The notes beneath the pieces were generated by a model that saw nothing but the letters and a program-made list of their open reading frames with translations, did not search any database and was not told the origin of the DNA. From assembly GCA_029255685.2 (NCBI GenBank), contig CM055314.2:9690399-9754398 (forward strand): a stretch of DNA of 64,000 nt, given 5' to 3'. The position numbers and the translations under genes were made by a program. This document shows positions 34,090-46,608 of the stretch, piece after piece (position 1 is the stretch's first letter; each line of letters begins with the position of its first letter). The stretch comes from Silene conica. Taxonomy: Eukaryota; Streptophyta; Magnoliopsida; Caryophyllales; Caryophyllaceae.

Positions 34090-36646
34090 ACAAAAACAAT
34101 GGACATCTTCAAATCTGCGATATCTGGGCTAACTCCCATCTCAATTCCCGACTTAGAAGAAGTGACCTTGCTGGCTTCACCTGAATATAGAACTCACTGT
34201 TCTTCCAGTGGTTCTCCACCTGTGTCAGATAGCATTCCTTCTCCTGACACAGGCATTAAGGCAACATACATGAAAAATTAGTACAGTACTTAAATAATAT
34301 CCAATGAACAAACAGTATATGACTAATTGACCAAGAAGCACCCGTACAAGGTCAGTAGCAGTGCGGCAATTACCTGTGGAAGCATCGAGAACAGAACACC
34401 TGCTTCCACATCAAGTAGCTTCTCCGCATTAGCAGTCAGCGCATTGAAACTACACACGCCAGTTTCATCCTTCACATCTAGCGCTACCATTAGTCTGCAA
34501 TGATCAGAAAGTCAGAAAGGACAGTGTAAATAACGTGCGCACGCTGCAGAACACAACTCCATTACCTAGGGGAAGCCACTACATTCTCTCGTATGCATGC
34601 ATAACAGTTGTAGGAGACACCCAATTCTTCATAACCACCAGTACCACAGTTACTACACCCAGTGTAGTATTGGATATTTCCCTTATTAAGCCTGAGAAGA
34701 TGCACACATAACCAATGACGCTCTTCCTGCAGAACATCTCTCACCTGATAGACCAAATAGTGCAGAATCAGTCCCAGATAACCAGCAATAAAGAAGTACT
34801 ACAATTTCTGGTTCATGACTATACATCACACCATGGCACACATCGTGAATTCAGAAGACACGAACGCAAAAGAGGACATCAGAATATCACAAAGCAGCTA
34901 TTAGAAGATGTACACATACATCCTGTTGGAGGAGCCACCCAATCGTAGTAATTATGCGCTCAGAAGCTGGACAGCGTACATCACAAATCTGACGGTGTTT
35001 ATTAGCCAGAAGTTCATAGCAGGAATCTCCCCTGCAACAACTCGTTAATGGCCCAATACTCACAGTACTTAATAATACCATGAACGTACATCAGTAAATC
35101 AGACCCTTACCAGTCACGCAACATATCAGCCTCTTTTCCTTCTGGGTTGAGGTTCACAAGCGTCTCTTTTGTAGAAGAGAGAGAAAATCCTAAGCAACAA
35201 CTACATACATTAGTATCAGATCAGGTCTTCAGCGAAAGTACGCAGTCATGTATAGCAGGATTAGGATCATGAAATACCATTCCGGCTGCATGCCCTCAGA
35301 TTAGATAAACTGATAACAGGGAAGGATGTTCCATTAAGTTCCAAGTTTCTGCACTGTCGCACAACAGGTCTTTCCCAAACAGCTACCATCATAGCTTGAT
35401 CAGAGCTGCATACACAGATCTCGAAGTTCTCAGTATACAGGCCAACCAGAAGAAACAAACAGATAATGCATCTGCTAGATTAGAAACAACTTTTGCCTTC
35501 AAAGACCATACCTTGTATCAACAATGTAAATCTCAAACAACTCACAAGTATTACCAACCAGCCTTGGTTTTTGACATATCCGATCAACGAACACAACAAT
35601 ACCAATCACATCTGTACACAAAACACGTTCAAACCATCACGCGTAATACATATCCAAAAAACAAGTAAACCAAATTTTTTAAAGAGTGACCCACCATAAC
35701 ATTCTTCAACTGAAAGCCTTTTCGGTATACTTGCAACAGGCACGTACCGAACAGGATCAAAGAGCTGCCTACCACACACCGGCCGAACAACAGTATCGCC
35801 ATTGAAAACAAGCTCGTAAACTTGACCATCATGACTGCCCCAACACTGACCTCCAACAACCCTAACTCTAGCGTTTATAATTTCATACTCAACCTGATCA
35901 TGCATGACGTCGCCAAATAACTCAAGTTCCTCATTATGAAATGCAGTTCTTAGCCTCGCACCCTTTAGCAACATAAAGGAACCAATCAAATTGTTGAAAG
36001 CAACATTAAACTCTGAACAGTTTTTTTACGGCTAATGAAGAAGTACATATACTGTGTGTCCTCAAATCACACCGTTTTTTCATCAATCCCTCAAACATTC
36101 AAAAGAAACCACAAGTAATAATGACAAAGAAAGCAGGATTCATTAAAAACTACAGGACCCCTTAGAACTACATCATGCCTACCAACAAGCTTGCAGACAA
36201 CAGAAACACACGAAGAACAATAAAGTAAATTAGATACACCAACATCAGGCAGACTACATCCACTGTATACACAACCCATGTTTATCCCAACCATATGCCA
36301 CCATTAACACACAGAAGCCAATACACATCACAGCACTCGAATTCCTTACACATAGTACTTCAGTAATCAAACAAAACATAAATATGGTCCTGCAAAACTC
36401 CCTACCCCAGCACTCACAATAGCATATAAATCACATTACTATGGAACAACTCAAACAGGAAATCTTCAAATATTATGAACATATAAACTACAATACCTTC
36501 TCATCCTCGAATGTTAACAGTTCACATTCGAGAGGATGCGCAGTCAACGAACCATGTATGCTTATCTTCTCTATTACCCTGACTCTCAGAGAATATACAC
36601 CATCCCTGCCTGCAAGCGACCTAGCACATTCCGACCCTTGTTTCAT
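34090..36646 (-). CDS. RPA70-like single-strand DNA-binding protein B
   Basis: Exons read by eye: 36646-36497 (YSLRVRVIEKIS..LTFEDEK), 35962-35695 (GARLRTAFHNEELELFGD, DBD-A-like), 35611-35512 (DVIGIVVFVDRI), about 35432-35278 (MMVAVWERP, SFPVISLSNLRACSRNG), about 35191-35112 (FSLSSTKETLVNLNPEG), about 34745-34567 (ERHWLCVHL, zinc ribbon CSNC and CYAC), about 34496-34375 (ALDVKDETGVCSFNALT), and a last part near 34255-34090 (SEFYIQVKPARSLLL). This is the same plan as RPA-like A at 8346-11350, including border positions and phases, so the two are old paralogues. The exon near 35040-34940 and the stop are uncertain. Its base composition is less AT-rich than its surroundings. Confidence 0.72.
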
Positions 36647-36659
36647 AATGGCCTATACA

Positions 36660-37680
36660 ACAAAATGTAGTTATAGACTTATAATTAGAGAATGGTAAAT
36701 ATTTCAAATATTGTTCAGCATCAAACAAATAAAATAAATCAGAGACTAATACAAACCTGAGACAGTGTTGTTACAATGAGAGTAAACATACCCAATAAGA
36801 GTAGTTATATTAGTTTGGGTTGCTTGTAAAGTGGGTTAAATGATTTAGCAAATTCTCAAATAAAATAATAGTTAGTACTTTAACAGTATGGGCAAACTGA
36901 AATGTTACTGTTTACACATTACCTACACATGCCTAGAAGCTAATAACATGCACTCTAAATACACAAAATCAAAACCAAATCTTCTCATCTACCACCCACC
37001 ACAGAAATCATGAATAGATTACTGTTATCGATTACTCTAGGATAAATGTTAAATTACATGGTTTAGGAACATGTCCATCCATGTTAATGAAACCATACAT
37101 AGTTTCAGAATACCTAGAACAAACTTACCTAGTCTGCTCCTCCTCTTGTTATTATATAATGTTGGATTAGTCTAAGCTTTAACCATGGTACTAATGATAT
37201 TTCCTCCTTAAACAACATCCACCCTAACAAAATTCACAGAGTAAAATCATGAATCTGTAAAACACAAATACCAAAACACACATATATATATCAGATCATT
37301 CTATACAACATGATACATATATACTACTTAAATACCATCTACACAACATAGCTTACAATCGGATTCTTAAAAGAACTCTAAAACATAACTAAGTAATAAA
37401 AAAATGAAGAACTTATGATCCACAGGAAATGAATGGTAGATCACACAATATTAACAGTAGTGCACTAAATAATTTGAAATATATAGAACCATTAGTACAT
37501 ATCCAAAAAGTCAATAAACAACATTTAAAGATAGCTTATCCCTCAAATTAGTACATGTAATCCACCATCCGCAAATCATAATAAAACACCTAACAACCAG
37601 AGAAATCCAACCGGGTCAGTAGTAAGTGCAAAACAGTACTACATTATAAGTCTATAACCGATCTGCATAAGTGCTCCATC
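36660..37680. other. Non-coding spacer
   Basis: About 1 kb of AT-rich sequence upstream of RPA-like B and downstream of the small dsRBM-like gene. No repeat or gene is supported. Confidence 0.6.
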
Positions 37681-37684
37681 TACT

Positions 37685-38231
37685 CTAATCAGTAGACCAA
37701 CCATCAGAGGAAGAGACATTAGGCCTAAAAAAGTCTTCTTCGATATAACTGTAATATATCTCATATATATCAAGCGCATCAAGGGGACCAGCGAAGATTG
37801 CACCAGTAGCCATACAAAAATGATATATAGTCATATGAGGGACAATTGATTCACATCGTTTGAAAAACTCGATCACTTCTTCCTCTATAGTGGTCAGCTC
37901 TCTCCGTTTAAGATCCACTGATTCTGATTATTACAGAATAAAACGAATAAGACAGAATTGTTTACAGCGTAATTTTTAAAAGTAAATCAAAGATAGCAGT
38001 AGCACCTTCGGTCACCTGCTCATCAGGTATTGGTGGATGATTATTCCGGTAACGAGGACCCATCATCAACTCTAATGAAACAAGACGGAAGTCATTCCGA
38101 CGAATCAAGCTCCATATAACATCATTGTTCATGACAACCATCAAGCGATCAAACAGAGGACGGAAACCGTTCACAACTTCATCAATTTTAGATTGTAGAA
38201 ATCGTACCTCATCAACATTATTCAAAGGCAT
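37685..38231 (-). CDS. Small dsRBM-like gene, first gene after the Helitron 5' end
   Basis: Two neighbouring frames (38231-37962 and 37918-37685) look like parts of one gene related to the larger dsRBM-like genes. The first has the starting helix GFRPLFDRLMVVM and a closing helix GATAIFDLLLKI. The second starts with DLKRRELTTIEEEVIEFFKRC, matching the LKRRDL linker of copy 2, and ends in an acidic tail (SYIEEDFFRPN). A donor-like GTAAAC follows the first frame, but I could not join the two in phase, so the exon border or integrity is open. It would carry one dsRBM-like unit at most. Its place 200 bases from the Helitron 5' end suggests early transcription. Confidence 0.42.
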
Positions 38232-38445
38232 AGAGTAGATTAAAAGTTAAAAGTACCGAAAAAAGAGGAGAAAACAGAAGTAAGAACTGAAAAGTAATTG
38301 CCGTAAAACAGGGTATGAAGTGTGTTTATGTGGACATCACAAAGGAAGAAGACAAATTGCATACTATTTATCACGCCCCTTGCACGAGAGCACTGCTCTA
38401 CTGTTCACCAATTTCAAGTTTTTGCACATTTATAAGGGTTATAGA
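38232..38445 (-). promoter_or_regulatory. Helitron 5' terminal region
   Basis: From TCTATAACCC at 38445 to the first gene start. Helitron 5' ends of this kind serve as the strand-transfer start. The host A before TC on the minus strand is the complement of t38446. It probably also holds the promoter of the small dsRBM-like gene. Confidence 0.75.
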
Positions 38446-39035
38446 TAAACCTAGATACATTTTTTGAAGTAGTAGATACATTTTTTTTTACTTTTTTACG
38501 TAAATCTAGATACATTTTTTGACGAAGTAGATACTTTTTTTTTTTACTTTTTACATAAATCTAGATACATTTTTTAAATGAGTAGATACATTTTTTTTTT
38601 TTACTTTTTTACATAAACCTAGATACATTTTTTGAAGGAGTAGATACATTTTTTTTTACTTTTTTACGTAAATCTAGATACATTTTTTGATGGAGTAGAT
38701 ACATTTTTTTTTACTTTTTTTACGTAAACCTAGAAACATTTTTTGAAGGAGTAGATACATTTTTTTTTTTACTTTTTTACATAAACCTAGATACATTTTT
38801 TGACGGAGTAGATACCTTTTTGTTTACTTTTTTACGTAAACCTAGATACATTTTTTGACGGAGTAGATACATTTTTTTTTATTTTTACTTTTTTACGTAA
38901 ACTTAGATACATTTTTTGGAGGAGTAGATACATTTTTTTTTTACTTTTTTTACCTAAACCTAGATACATTTTTTGACGGAATAGATACATTTTTTTTAGT
39001 TTTTACATAAATGTAAATATATTTTTGGACGGAGT
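38446..39035. repeat. ~56-bp tandem array, right part
   Basis: About ten units of acctagatacattttttgacgGAGTAGATAC plus a T run and ACTTTTTTACGTAA. It is the continuation of the array at 625-905 in the same orientation and phase. Confidence 0.9.
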
Positions 39036-39227
39036 AGATTAATGCGGTGATTTCTATCGCGTTTTGCAACAACAATGAACAAGCAACCACAAAGACTTCT
39101 ATCAATAAAATCTCGTGATTTAGTTTATGAATACTCGACGATGAGCAACACATAGTTTTAACACCAAGTAGTCCATTACCTCAAGCAGGTAAACAGTATG
39201 AACACTAACAGCCACCACTTCATCCTT

Positions 39228-39547
39228 CTATCTCAAATTCATCGGCGGATCATGCCGCAAGTAATCTTCAACAGTGGACGAAAACTCGACCCCATGAAAC
39301 CCTTCACCATTATCATCATCACCCTTTAAACAAGTACCCTTGCCCAACAGCAAATGCGCCAATCTAAAAGGCTCGATATTTTGATCTCGAAAATGCTTAA
39401 TCCAACCATCCAACCTCTCCATCTCCTTCCCACATTTAGGACCCTTCATCCCCACAACCTTGTCATAAAACCCGCCGACACAATGACAAGATGAACAGGT
39501 TGCATTAATCTCCTCCCCGTCATTCTCTGAACCAACCCGCTCAAATT
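39228..39547 (-). pseudogene. Probable captured host coding fragment
   Basis: An open stretch of about 105 residues with good coding character and four cysteines near its start (CSSCHC, then GPKCGKE), then ERLDGWIKHF and PFRLAHLLLGKG, ending in MNLR and a stop. It sits in the TA-flanked element, near the right terminal repeat. I do not recognise the family. Its low AT content and clean frame compared with the array beside it suggest a captured exon, as in Pack-type elements. Confidence 0.45.
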
Positions 39548-39704
39548 TTAATTTTTTTTTTTACAATACAGAACTTTGATGATGAGTAAGCATGAAGAAA
39601 ATTTAATTAATAACCTTTAATATCAGTCGTTCATTCCTCTTCATCCAAGGGATAAGGGTCGTTCTCACCGTATGCACTGAATGATCGTTCTCACCGGATC
39701 TTGC

Positions 39705-39824
<120 letters not shown>

Positions 39825-40371
39825 GTTTCGGTGAGTTTGCCATATTCCGTGAGTTACCCCCGCGTATATATACATTTGACCTAAAAACACAAATCATTCA
39901 CGCGCTAACAATTTCAGCCTTCCAGCTTAAAAATCCATCTCTCTCTCCCCAACAAATTCCCCCAAAATCATCAAAACAAAAATCGCACAAAGTTCATCAA
40001 AACGATCACACAAATTTCATCAATTCTTCAATTTTTGATTTCAGAATCGACAATTATGACCTAAATTCATTCATTATCTTGATTAATTCAACTAAAAACT
40101 ATCAATTCAGAAAATCAGACGAAAAATATTCCAGGAACCCTAATTGTTCAAAGGTATCAATATTTCTTACGATTTCTTATTTTAATACTCGAATAACTGA
40201 ATTATTTGATTCAAATAACAAATTGTACGACGATTTATGTATTGTTTATCATACCGTTGACATTTGACTGGCAATTTATTATCACAATCTTAAAAAATTA
40301 TTGATAATCTAGATTAGCACACCAACTGTTTGTTGAAATGCCTAGTTGAATGTAGAAACTTAGTTGTAATA

Positions 40372-41873
40372 TCTATATAATAACATAAAAAGGCTTCTTG
40401 AGCCTCCATTGAAGTGACATGTGTCATCTTTAACTTTTTGCCACATAATACTACTAAAAAAAATATTATTATTATTATTTATTATTATTATTATTATCAT
40501 CATTATTATTGTAAAAATAAAATAGTATTTCTTGAACTTTTCATTTTTCATGGCTCTTTGTATACCCTATTAAATTAAAATTTCAAATTTAATATCTCTA
40601 TTGATTGGGCATTCTTAATTACATACTCCGTATTGATTAAAAATTCATCATATAAATATATAATTATATATAAGATTATTCATGTCCATCATTTTTCTCA
40701 TTTTACTCATATGTTCATTGCAATAAAACAATCTCTTTATCTCCTTTTTATGTAACTTATTTTACAATATCTTATATATAACTCATTTTTTTTTAATATA
40801 ATGAAAATCAATGCGTTGAAAATTCAATTTTTCTTTCTAAACTTACATCTCATGTCCTAACCATTGACAACAAGACACCATTGTAATTACAATTTTTTAT
40901 CGCTTGAGTTATTTTCTTGTGTAATTTTCATTTATATCTCTCTTTTTTTATTTATCAGATGGTCATTTGTTTATTCTTGATACCATGGTACAATGTTTTT
41001 TGTTTTTAGACTAATTAATTTGAATTTTAGAAGGATAGCTTATATTAATTTATTTATCTAATGGTCATTTTTTTTGCTTAGTACGTCTACATCCATGTAT
41101 AAAAATGGTAAGTGACACCTATACTATGTTTTTCATAGAAGTTGATTTTTATTATTTCTTTATTTCTTGAATATTTAGCATGGAATGAGTTTAATGAATT
41201 ATCTTTTATCAATAAGAATGGTACCAAAAAGTTCCAAAAAATCTAGATATGAGACTATGACTTTGATGGAGTTTGACAAGAAGTTCTTTTTCCCCCTTTT
41301 TTTGTATGTACAATATTGTATAGTTACTGACTAATAATTTATAGTTCAACGATTATTAATATGAGTTTCTGAATTTCACAACTACATTGCTTAAAATGTT
41401 GACCACTGGTAAAAATCGAATGCATCAAGCTACAATTAGCTAGGGTGATCGAATAAATATGTAAGTACTGTTGGAAAATAAGAAATACGCTAATCGGTTT
41501 TTCAAGTTTCACCTACCTGACAAATTTCGACCTGAGTTTGTCAACATTTGAGATATTGTTGAAGTTGGTTATGTCTTATTATTGAATTTGTTTCCTCTAT
41601 TTTAGAGAAAAAATCTCTTAGGTTTGGGTTTTCTATTTTTGCGGGAGCGAAAATCAAATTTTTTTCCTGTGATTAGAGTACTTAAAAAAAATGTACACAC
41701 TATTACTAAGAGCACTATAACATTTATAAAATACAAAAAGGAAAAAGCAAGGCAAAATATCCATTCAACTTAATAATACACAACAAAATTACGTACTAAT
41801 GAAAATGTAATCACAAACCGTTACAAATACCACTAAAAAAACGCCCCGTGAATTTCACGGGAAACAGAACTAG
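40372..41873 (+). mobile_element. Non-autonomous Helitron, 1.5 kb
   Basis: It begins TCTATATAATAAC after A (40371). It ends with the hairpin CCCGTGAATTTCACGGG (41845-41861), eight bases, then CTAG at 41870-41873 before T. Both flanks (GAATGTAGAAACTTAG on the left, AATGTTAAAACTCAGTTATTG on the right) belong to the same tandem repeat, confirming insertion into that array. It has no Rep, helicase or other frame and would need a helper. Confidence 0.88.
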
Positions 41874-42118
41874 TTAATGTTAAAACTCAGTTATTGTATC
41901 TAGTAGTTACTTCTTGGAAGTTTTGTTAACTTATATTCTATTTTTTGGTGATTTGCAGGTTGAATCAAGATAGACGTGAATAATTGACGTTCAATGAAAA
42001 AAATGATGCATATACCTGGTCTTTTTTGTTAGTTTGATATTATTTAATTTAACAATTCAGTTATTGTAAAGTATAAACTCAGGTGTAATCTAGAAACTCA
42101 AGAATTTGTCGTTATACC

Positions 42119-43340
42119 TGTTGGGAAATGTGTCCTCAACAATAGTGCGATCACGACAATGATAAAATATCATTGTCATAAATCTTATGAAAAGAATATG
42201 CAAGGGACGATCCAATATTGATTTAGTCAACTGACCAACATTAATCGGTAATGATTGGCTGACTAGAGTTTAACATTACTGTCGTATGACGGTGGTGGTC
42301 AGTTGATCCCTTTAGGTCACACCTTTAGGACTAACCCCTTTGTCGTATATTGATTAATTGTATGGGATACAGATTGATCGATGTTATTAAAACCGTATAT
42401 TGAGAAATTAGAGGTTGAATCTTAAGGTAAGATTTATATTTGAAATTGAAATGTATCAATTGTCAAGTATTAATCGATATTTATGAAATATCGAAATTAG
42501 TATAATGAATGGTTCATGGTTATGACAAACGTTGTTAATATATCGTATCAACGATTATTACGATAACCATATGTTGAGACAATGACTTCGAATCATCTCA
42601 ATAATTTGTTAAATATGATTTAATTAATTTAGAAATATAATTTACATGATAAATTTATATTTTAAATTAATACAATTGTCATGTCACATAAGATGTTACA
42701 TAAATTGTACAAATTATAAAACGTAAAATGAAAGTGCATTTTACGTATGTATGTGCCGGTTGTGGTGGTAATGTTTTATGGGTTTAAATATGGATTAATT
42801 ACCCTAAAGACATATTAAGTAATTAGACTTAATACCTAAGGTGAAGTGTAAGACACAAGTTGACTCTTTCACTACCCTAGACCTTGTGTCCCACGGCCAA
42901 ACCCACCCAACCATCCCATTCTATAAATGTGTTGATATTCACACATTAAAAGACTAATGAAAACCTAGCATCTTTCTAGTGTGAGAAAGTATACTACAAC
43001 CTCTATAATATTATCTCCATAATATTATCTATAATACTACCATTAGTATTAGTGTACGGTTTTGACCTAAATCCGACTCCTAGCTCGGGTTCGGTTTCGG
43101 GTTCGATTTAAGGGTAAGTCTTGGTGCGCACTCATTGGAGGCAAGCTTACTTGGTTGCTCTTGGAGGATCATCCTTAGCATATTTTGGACCGGTTGTAAG
43201 AATACGATTCTCATTATTTCCGCTTTTATTTTGCATGCATAAGATTAAATCGTTTAAACTATATTAATATGAGATTAATTAGTATATTAGTAAGACTAAT
43301 AGTATGAACTAGCTAGTATGACTACCTCTAGTTTCCAACA
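42119..43340 (+). repeat. Copia-type element, 5' LTR
   Basis: 1,222 bp, TGTTGGGAAATG..TTTCCAACA. A TATA box (TCTATAAATG) lies near 42921 and would start the element's RNA. It is nearly identical to 49217-50438. Confidence 0.95.
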
Positions 43341-43342
43341 AT

Positions 43343-43355
43343 TGGTATCAGAGCC
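43343..43355 (+). other. Copia primer-binding site
   Basis: TGGTATCAGAGCC two bases after the 5' LTR is the standard initiator-tRNA-Met primer site of plant Copia elements. Confidence 0.92.
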
Positions 43356-45816
43356 ATAAGGTTGTTTGCATGCAACTCAATTTTATACGTTTTTGCGAGA
43401 AAATACGATTTTAATTAAAAACGAAAATGAGTAGTACATATAGGATATGCACGAAAATGTTATTGCATGTATATATTTCTGGTCTTAAAATAGTTTTAAG
43501 TCATTTTGATGATTTATGGAATAATATTGTTCATTATGGTAATTAAAATGTTTAATTAGTGACAAAAATCGGTTAAAAATGTTTTTATTTGGGAAAAATA
43601 GCTAAATAATATTTCTGGACATGAATTTTAAATATGTTCTCACATGCATTTAACATATTATGAATATAAATAATTTTCGAAATTATTGAGGTTTTATGCA
43701 TGGTTTATGATTTTTAATAGTTAAATAGTCATAAAATGAGTTAAATATGGGATAAATAGTTATATTATGAATTTAACTATAAAATTTTTGGTAGATGTCA
43801 CATGCAATATTTAAAAATATATGATGAATTTTCCAGAAATTTTTCGTTAATATTGCATGAATATTGATTTTTATCGTAAAAATCGTAATATTAGTGACAT
43901 ATTTTAGCTTAAATAGTTTAAGTTCGAATTTGACCATAAAAATTTAATATAGTGTCACATATATTATTTCTAGCATGCATGTGAATTTTGAGCTTTTAAT
44001 CTCGAATATTGCATGAGAAATGATTTTAATCGGTAAAATCGCGTAATATATGACACGAATTATTAAAAATAGTAAATGTTGCTTAAATGGTCCGAAAAAC
44101 TCACCCATATTAGTCATATTATGTATGATTATCAACATATTTTTAATTAGTGCCAAAAGTTTCTGAAACTTTAAGTTTTAATTTTAAAAGTTAAAATTGA
44201 TGTTGAGTGTTTAAGGAGTCATAATCATTACTTTATTTTCAGACCTTAAACAGTGTTTTTCAGCCTTATTTTTCTGCATTTTCAGATGCTTTGAGTGTCT
44301 AGGAAGATGTAAAAATTATATTATTATTTTATTTCATAATTTTTTGCAATAGTTTTGAATTTTTCGAAATATTGTGCTTATTATAAGGCTATTTTACGAA
44401 ATAAATGGTGTATTTCGAAAATATTTGAATTTTAAGGATCTGAAATTTTAGAAAATTTTCAGTGTGTTCAAAATTTTGAATTTTGAATTTTCGAAATTTT
44501 TATGACTCGTTTGATTATTTTAATGCTATTTCCCGTAAAACCGATTAAAACCGAACAATATTAAAATAAGTTAAGTTATTTCGAAATTTGAGTAAGACTA
44601 AATTTTGAATCCTAAAATGTGTTAGGAAACTTAACTAAATCATGAATAGTGATTCATAAAGTGATTAGTGATTTTAAAATTGTTTAAATCACGTTATTCC
44701 ATAAAACCGTGTTATTACGAATAACGATATTTAAAACGTGTTTAAATAGGACGATTTGGCTTAGGTTTTGCATTTTACATAAGCATTGCATATTTAATTA
44801 TTGTTTATGAATGTCATAATTTTATTTACGTAATTTTGAATTATGTAATTTACTTAGTATGGCCTTAGATTTTAATCGATATTTCCCGTAATGTAAGGGT
44901 TTATCGATTCGGTTGTAATTTAATGTGATTTCGTATCACTTTATTTTATTGTTTTATTTATTTTATAATGTATAAAATAGATAGAAAATTTGTAATTATT
45001 TGTAATTCCGGAGATCCTTGAAGACGGTGCCATTTCGGAAAGGGGTTCCGACCAAGACGGAGTTTGCCTTGGGATGCGTGCCGCGTGTGAAGTTCAAGGA
45101 ACCAAAGGAGTTGGTTTCCGAATTTGTAATTTACTTTAAATTTTCTATTTTAGGAAAGGCCATACTAGGGTTTTATTTATGCTTTTAAGTTTTTATGCTT
45201 ATCATGTTTGCATGCATAGCCAAATCGTCATTCACATCATGCATTTCATCGATTTTATCGACCGTGTCAATTAATTTATCAATAATTCACCGACTTAGTT
45301 CACTTAAAGGAGATAGATAATAAATTGACAAGATCTCTTACGTTATTTAAAATCGAGACATAGCCTTACCAAAAAGTAAAGAACCCGCGAAGGATCTTCT
45401 TCATAAGGGAGTAGGCTCGGCTAAACCGGGGTGCAAACCTTATTACGTTGGTGAAGTGGGGTAATATGATTACTTATTCTTGAAATTTGGTTGATCTCGA
45501 CGAAGGTATTCGAGCCACCGTAGTGGTAATAAGTTCGGGCTAAGATAAGAATTAGTGTAATTTTATCGACCGAGAGTTCTAAAAGTAGAATCGATTAAGG
45601 GGTTAATCTACCGAGTCACATTAATGAGGGATGTATCGGCTAAACCGTGCCCAAGTTAGTGTGTATTTGGGTCTCGGGATCATTTACTTAATTGGGTAAG
45701 AGATCATTAAGTAGATGCTTAACTTGTTTAAAATTTACAAGTTTAATTATTAAAACGATAATTGTGTTTTAATTCCTTTATTTTATTGTAGTTCAATTTC
45801 GACTTTCAATCATCAA
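43356..45816 (+). other. Copia leader without genes
   Basis: 2.5 kb of very AT-rich sequence between the primer site and gag, much longer than the usual Copia leader. It has no frame of note; from about 45000 base composition becomes more balanced. Packaging signals would be expected here. Confidence 0.7.
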
Positions 45817-46608
45817 ATGGCAAATAACGCTCCACCACTCCCACAACACGACTCATTGCTCCAATCTTTCATGAATCGTTGCAAGCTTAGGAAGCAAGGC
45901 ACAAATTTCAATGATTGGGAATCCCAATTACTTCTTGCTGCGGAAGGTGACAATAAGATTTGTTTCCTTACAAGAACCGCTCCTCCTGTTCCTACTGCTC
46001 ACTCCACGATTGAGATTCGTGAGGCCTATGAGGCCTATATGAAGGAGTCAAATATTCTTAGAGACATAATCATTTTCACTTTGGAGCCGGATCTCCGAGA
46101 CAGAATGATTGTGTTTAGCACGGCAAATGAGATTTACACCAAGCTTAAGAATATGTTTTATCGAACTCCAAGAACTTTGCTTTATGAAGTAATTTCTGCT
46201 TGTTTTGATCCAAATTCTTATAAGGATCAACTTTCGAATTCTCATGTGATTAAGTCAGTTGATTCATCCGAAATCTTGCGAACTAAATGCATGCGAGCTC
46301 GTGAATCTGTCATAATAAATCGATTTCTTCGCGCCCTTAAATTGCATTCGCGGGATAGGAGGGATTTTGGACTTATTCGAAGTCCTAAGAAGAACACACT
46401 TAATCTTGAGAATAAGAGCAATAGGAAGCGAGAAAAGGGAAATGGTAAAGGAAAAGGGAAGATGTCATCCTTAACCACATCATCTTCAAAAGTTGAAAAC
46501 AAATGCCATTATTGCATGAAGATAGGGCATTGGAAACGGAATTGTCCAATGTATTTGGCCGACCTAAAGCTTGAAAAGTTCACTCTTTTGGTAATAATTC
46601 TTGTTTAA
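45817..46608 (+). CDS. Gag of the Copia-type element
   Basis: A 263-residue frame with a UBN2-type gag fold: FNDWESQLLLAAEGDNK near the start, then REAYEAYMKESNILRDIIIFTLEPDLRD and TANEIYTKLKNMF. A basic linker (KSNRKREKGNGKGKGK) and one zinc knuckle, CHYCMKIGHWKRNC (about residues 233-246), follow. It forms the RNA-packaging particle. The frame ends soon after the knuckle; no pol follows. Confidence 0.87.
   Translation: MANNAPPLPQHDSLLQSFMNRCKLRKQGTNFNDWESQLLLAAEGDNKICFLTRTAPPVPTAHSTIEIREAYEAYMKESNILRDIIIFTLEPDLRDRMIVFSTANEIYTKLKNMFYRTPRTLLYEVISACFDPNSYKDQLSNSHVIKSVDSSEILRTKCMRARESVIINRFLRALKLHSRDRRDFGLIRSPKKNTLNLENKSNRKREKGNGKGKGKMSSLTTSSSKVENKCHYCMKIGHWKRNCPMYLADLKLEKFTLLVIILV

Larger units (their letters stand above)
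906..38445 (-). mobile_element. Giant Helitron with RPA, F-box-like and dsRBM-like cargo
   Basis: On the minus strand the element starts with TCTATAACCC at 38445 and ends with a 10-bp GC-rich hairpin (916-938), six bases, then CTAG at 909-906. It sits between A and T, as Helitrons do. The flanks (…ttttacA and Taaacctagataca…) join into one continuous copy of the surrounding tandem repeat, which fixes both ends. Length is 37.5 kb, or about 28.9 kb without the later Ty3-type insertion. It carries a Rep/helicase gene with HUH and Pif1-type motifs, two RPA70-like genes, three F-box-like genes and three dsRBM-like genes. The Rep/helicase is broken, so the copy is probably immobile unless helped in trans. 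Confidence 0.92.

Noticed and set aside
906-38445. Integrated large DNA virus
   Set aside because: RPA, helicase and F-box genes could suggest a virus, but the Helitron ends, the A|T target and the Rep/helicase motifs explain the whole element. No capsid gene is seen.
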